Shown here piece after piece: positions 61,601 to 64,000 of a stretch of 64,000 bases of DNA; position 1 is the stretch's first letter, and each line of letters begins with the position of its first letter. The notes beneath the pieces were generated by a model that did not search any database, was not told the origin of the DNA, and was given only the letters and a program-made list of their open reading frames with translations. The stretch comes from Verrucomicrobiota bacterium. GTDB lineage: Bacteria; Verrucomicrobiota; Verrucomicrobiia; Limisphaerales; JACRJZ01. Location of the stretch: positions 1 to 64,000 of the forward strand of contig JACRJZ010000025.1 in NCBI GenBank assembly GCA_016219875.1. The letters run 5' to 3'. Both the position numbers and the translations under genes were made by a program.

Positions 61601-62941
61601 GGCGGCCTGGTGGTTGTCACTCCGGCCCTGGCGCGATACCGCTTCGAGCGTGGTGGCAGCCCAGATTTCACGGGAACGCTGACGGCAGACCTGACAGGCA
61701 TCGACTTCGCGGGCTACCGCTCCTTCGCCATCAGCGGACGGGTCACCTTCAACGGCGCGGGCTTGCCGGGCGTGATCGTGATGGCGGACGCCAGCGAGGC
61801 GGCGACCGACGACTCTGGCAACTACGCTCTCACTGATATCGATGCATTCGACTCGGGCGGCGCGACGAATGTCTTCGTGATGGCCAGCCACCCCGGTTAT
61901 GTCCTTTTGCCGGCCAGTATCGAGGTGCTGCGTAGCACCAACAACGTGAGCAACGTGAACTTCACCGCCGCGGGTGCTCTGGCGATCTCCGGCGTCTTCA
62001 CCTGGACCAACACGCCCGTCACCAACGTCACGGTCACCGTGAGCAACCAGATACTCAGCACCGGCACCCGCAACAGCTTCATCCTTTCCAACCTTCCGCC
62101 GGGCGAGTACGGCGTGACGCCGCACCGGTCGGGCTACGACTTCAGCCCGGTTTCCGCCGTGGTCACGCTCACGACCAACGACGCGCTGACGAACTTCCTC
62201 GCCATCCCGCGTCTCACCGTCCGGGGCCGGGTGACGAACGCCGGCACCGGCACGGGCCTCGCCGGCGTGACCCTCACGGCCGGCAGCGCCACCGCCACGA
62301 CCGACGGCAGCGGCAACTACACGATGATCAACGTCTCGGCCATCAACCAAGTCGTGCCCGCCACAAACGGCTATTGGTTCCTGCCCTCGTCGCGCCGGCT
62401 CGATCAGGAACCCGATGCCACGAAGATCCACTTCACCGCCTCGCCGACGCTAAGCATTTCGGGGCGGCTGCTTGAAGGCACCAACGGGGTGGCCAACTTC
62501 CTCGTGACAGCCATCGCCAGCAACCTCGCCAATTCCACCGAGACGAAAACTCTGCAAATCAACGCCGCGTCCAGCGGCAGCTACTCGTTCGGCGGCCTGG
62601 TTCCCGGCACCTACGCGATCTCACCGCCTCCCCAGGGCGTCGGCTTCACCCCCGCCAGCGCAGTGGTGGTGCTCAGCACGACCAACATCACCAACCTCAA
62701 CTTCACCGCCAACCTGCCGCGCCTGCTGCTCTCGCGCGGGACCAATGGCCCGCCGTCGGAGTTGCTCGTGCTCGCGCTGCCGTCGCGTTTCTACCAAGTG
62801 CAGGCTGCCACGAACCTGACACCATCCATCGTCTGGTCGAACTTCTGGACGAGCAACACCGCGCCGAGCGGCGCCTTCACCGTGCCGCTGACGAACAGCG
62901 CCGCCTATCGCGCCCGCTTCTTCCGCGTCCGCACGCCGTAG
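58607..62941 (+). CDS. large exported beta-helix protein with carboxypeptidase-regulatory-like repeats
   Basis: The 1444-residue frame begins MRGNSEIVSRPPTAAHGR. Residues about 28-114 are encoded by nested palindromes (B3 and A4). A hydrophobic leader then appears (RICGLAACLVFAADVVRA), followed by a parallel beta-helix (about 133-690) rich in Gly (GGDGGNGGKGGD) with CTL/NCT-type rungs. From about 690 onward come seven or more beta-sandwich repeats of the carboxypeptidase-regulatory kind (LSGVSVLATLGTATNVAMTDTSGRYTFTNLPPDDYTVTP). It ends with a small domain and RARFFRVRTP. The role is unknown; surface adhesion or polysaccharide handling is plausible. The original start is uncertain because repeats interrupt the leader. 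Confidence 0.82.
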   Translation: MRGNSEIVSRPPTAAHGRLRPAWLALLVAQVFNLPYRRFSIGRAWAVFRAPCDRRGPAGCNPAIREPIAELRSSRREEAPFKGERSESRRKSEPPHVGCYSFARGSRQIENLRYAWRICGLAACLVFAADVVRADIVLTNNNSAALQLALNAGGVVTLGFTGTINVTNTLVIATNVTLVATNEAVTLDGGGTNGIRLFIVNTNRQLALRNLTLANGLATNGGAILNHGALSASNCVFRSNIAFGPSGTNGLDGTYRFPTGNAGQAGKSGAGTSGGAVGNYGSASFLVCGFLGNTAAGGDGGNGGKGGDSDANVGTAGNGGNGGSGGTALGGALYNAGSMTLTNCTLSLNTVTGGHAGTGGAAGSALFPGNSGSGGVGGAGNGAGIFNLGTLTLAACTLDDNLGAGGDSAKAASGPFGSAPNGSVGGDSRGGGICNLGTNVLVNCTLFRNVLYGGAGGDGGDGDAANGQGGRGGDGGAAWGGGFYSGRWTAMTNCTLTESGTFGGLPGAGGNGALSRGDGAAGVSRGGNLANSNNVTFLLKNSLFANPPSGTNVVVRTNVNTSTSYTCVTNTAFDPISGTYTNGVTCTTNTTVTTNVVTTTNVFVGMNAYGTFTDAGFNLSSDTTPAFATTNSFRTNNVLLGVLATNSGVTATLALLPGSPALDRGDPAFVLPTDQRGTPRPQGPHGDIGAYEAEIISLTGLVTLGTEGLSGVSVLATLGTATNVAMTDTSGRYTFTNLPPDDYTVTPVLSGYLFDPPSANVNVTLFGSTNDFRAALLQVVSLSGWVLDGTSGLAGVTVSLGGTSLAATTDADGRYAFTNLAFGTYTVVPSKTGFEFSPPVSQAVVNSVLATNDFEAIGLYAIVGRVIAGPAHAGLADVTVRSETRSTVTDSEGYYLLLGIGPGTHQVIASRTKYAFLPATNEVQVTTDLVGGLDFEGFETFVLSGRIYDGEDLSGNSVLSNVVVGLTSTVTTADGSSATLEFSALSDANGDYVFTNAPGGLVVVTPALARYRFERGGSPDFTGTLTADLTGIDFAGYRSFAISGRVTFNGAGLPGVIVMADASEAATDDSGNYALTDIDAFDSGGATNVFVMASHPGYVLLPASIEVLRSTNNVSNVNFTAAGALAISGVFTWTNTPVTNVTVTVSNQILSTGTRNSFILSNLPPGEYGVTPHRSGYDFSPVSAVVTLTTNDALTNFLAIPRLTVRGRVTNAGTGTGLAGVTLTAGSATATTDGSGNYTMINVSAINQVVPATNGYWFLPSSRRLDQEPDATKIHFTASPTLSISGRLLEGTNGVANFLVTAIASNLANSTETKTLQINAASSGSYSFGGLVPGTYAISPPPQGVGFTPASAVVVLSTTNITNLNFTANLPRLLLSRGTNGPPSELLVLALPSRFYQVQAATNLTPSIVWSNFWTSNTAPSGAFTVPLTNSAAYRARFFRVRTP
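58688..58948. repeat. composite: family B palindrome containing family A palindrome
   Basis: Outer B ends GTAGCGCAGG (58688) and CTGCGCTAC (ending 58948) enclose a complete family A palindrome, with arms at 58821-58844 and 58883-58906. The reading frame of the exported-protein gene stays open through all 261 bp. Confidence 0.8.
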
Positions 62942-63343
62942 CGGAACAGCCGCGACGGGCGTCGCCAGATCGCTTCCCCCTCACCCCGTCCCTCTCCCAT
63001 CCGATGGGAGAGGGAGGCCCGAGTCACGCGTCGTGACGCGGCAGGCACTGGCTTGCGTCGAGTGGGTGCAGCGTGTTCCCTCTCCCGTCGGACGGGAGAG
63101 GGCCAGGGTGAGGGGAAACAACCGAGAGAAGTCCCAGCGCGGGCGCTGGGAAAACCGCCTTCCCCGCTTCGGCTTCGATGCTTCGGCGTCACGTTCATTG
63201 TTCCACTGACCAGCAACGCCGCCTATCGCGCCCGGTTCTTCCGGGTCCGCGTGCCGTAGCGGAACAGCCGAGGCGGGCGTCGCCAGAGCGCTTCCCCCTC
63301 ACCCCGTCCCTCTCCCATCCGATGGGAGAGGGAGGCCCGAGTC
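62880..63343 (+). repeat. 318-bp-spaced duplication of the gene end and its downstream hairpin
   Basis: Segment 62880-63025 recurs at 63198-63343, about 85-90% identical by eye. Each copy covers the codons for AAYRARFFRVR, the stop codon and the hairpin CCCTCTCCCATCCGATGGGA. Between the copies lies an inverted version of the hairpin (63075-63118). Confidence 0.85.
63160..63259 (+). pseudogene. orphan C-terminal remnant (FFRVRVP end)
   Basis: The frame translates to FGVTFIVPLTSNAAYRARFFRVRVP and stops at 63259. It matches the end of the 1444-residue protein but has no gene body before it, so it looks like a duplicated or leftover C-terminus. The rest of 62942-63392 is repeats; nothing else is seen. 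Confidence 0.6.
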
Positions 63344-63392
63344 CCGCTCATTCTGATTGCCGCGAACGAGCCGGCGGCCTACACCCAAGGCC

Positions 63393-64000
63393 ATGCGCAG
63401 ACGTGAATTTGTCTCCCGACTTGGGGCCGTCGGTCTTGCGGCGGCCGGAACTTCTCGCGTGGCGGGCGCGGACACGGCGGCTCCTCCTCGAAGCGGCTCG
63501 TTCAACCCGCATGACTTCGGCGCGCGAGGCGATGGCGCGCAGTTGGACACGAAAGCCCTTCAAGCCGCCATCGACGCCTGCGCAAAGGCCGGAGGCGGGA
63601 CCGTTGCGCTGACAGCGGGCACTTACCTGAGCGGGACGCTCTTCTTGCGCAGCCGCGTGCAGTTGCACCTGGAGCCGGGTGCGACGCTGCTGGGCAGCAA
63701 GAACCTGGCAGACTATCCGCCGACCGTTTCCAAGGTCCGTTCCTACACCGACAACTACACCGAGCGGAGCTTGATCTACGCGGAGGACCTCGACGGCGTG
63801 GCGATCACCGGCCTGGGCCGCATCGACGGCCAGGGCGCGGCCTTCAAGGGACCGTACAAGGTCCGCCCGTACCTGATCCGCGTGATCGCGTGCCGCGGAG
63901 TAACGGTCCGTGACGTCACAATCCTCGACTCGCCGATGTGGGTGCAACACTACCTGGCCTGCGACCACGTCCTGATCGACGGGATCACCGTGCGGAGCAA
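63393..64000 (+). CDS. GH28 polygalacturonase-like protein, 3' end outside window
   Basis: The open frame runs from ATG at 63393 to the window edge (202 codons). It starts MRRREFVSRLGAVGLAAAG, with an RRREF sequence resembling a Tat signal. FNPHDFGARGDGAQLDTKALQAAIDACAKAGGGTV is the classical beginning of pectinase-type beta-helix enzymes, followed by YLSGTLFLRSRVQLHLEPGATLLGS and VAITGLGRIDGQGAAF. The catalytic aspartates would lie beyond the window. A role in degrading pectin or related galacturonans fits the nearby GH62 and GH172 enzymes, though they are 55 kb away. Confidence 0.85.
   Translation, partial: MRRREFVSRLGAVGLAAAGTSRVAGADTAAPPRSGSFNPHDFGARGDGAQLDTKALQAAIDACAKAGGGTVALTAGTYLSGTLFLRSRVQLHLEPGATLLGSKNLADYPPTVSKVRSYTDNYTERSLIYAEDLDGVAITGLGRIDGQGAAFKGPYKVRPYLIRVIACRGVTVRDVTILDSPMWVQHYLACDHVLIDGITVRS

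Noticed and set aside
5461..63343. CRISPR array from the recurring repeats
   Set aside because: Repeats are dispersed palindromes or 7-bp tandems without regular 28-37-bp repeat plus spacer spacing, and no cas genes are present.

Overview
The window looks like a GC-rich chromosomal piece of a Verrucomicrobiota bacterium, most likely a Pedosphaera/Limisphaerales-type lineage. This is inferred from gene content and style: very large exported proteins built from FN3, Calx-beta and carboxypeptidase-regulatory-like repeats, carbohydrate-active enzymes (GH62, GH172/DUF2961, GH28), a partial type II secretion/type IV pilus-like operon, and many short palindromic repeats whose translations (QAFQPAV, TGGTPVP, LTPAPSPSDGE) I associate with that phylum. 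No rRNA or tRNA was recognised, so the placement is not proven.

Layout. 1-5.5 kb: end of an FN3 protein and a secreted purple-acid-phosphatase-like protein that share a 285-bp FN3 unit. 5.6-9 kb: GH62 arabinofuranosidase, DUF2961/GH172 protein, DUF6799-like exported protein. 9.1-13.2 kb: phosphorelay (hybrid kinase plus single-domain response regulator). 13.5-14.7 kb: Fe-S biogenesis pair (A-type carrier, HscB). 14.8-24 kb: a 3073-residue gingipain-type (C25) exported protein. 24.3-44.6 kb: respiratory complex I operon nuoABCD-I-HJKL-M...M-N. 44.6-51.7 kb: O-antigen-ligase-like membrane protein, leuC-like dehydratase, AddB-like nuclease. 52-58.6 kb: GspE/PilB, PilM/N-like, PilO-like, secretin. 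58.6-64 kb: a 1444-residue exported beta-helix protein and the start of a GH28 pectinase-like enzyme.

The most unusual region is the complex I operon. It encodes two NuoM paralogues as well as NuoL and NuoN, that is four antiporter-like pumps. NuoL carries a lateral-helix segment about 25-30 residues longer than in classical NuoL, which is the signature expected when a fourth pump is accommodated. The second NuoM lacks the usual proton-channel lysine before the PFH motif. nuoE, nuoF and nuoG are absent from the cluster. The operon is interrupted by accessory cassettes, several of them joined to nuo genes by 4-nt stop/start overlaps: a small protein plus nucleotidyltransferase pair, a GxxExxY protein, a VapBC-like pair, an aspartic protease, and a UPF0175/DUF3368 pair. 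On the opposite strand between the two nuoM genes sits a three-gene set, DUF488-DUF488-RecQ, whose RecQ has an extra N-terminal domain; this is a candidate DNA-processing or conflict system.

The second theme is small repeats. At least six families of palindromes and numerous tandem repeats of 7-bp units lie between genes and also inside open genes without breaking the frame (nuoI, nuoL, nuoM2, addB, and the leaders of two exported proteins). One palindrome sits inside another in the presumed signal peptide region of the 1444-residue protein, and one copy upstream of nuoN is flanked by a 15-bp direct repeat.
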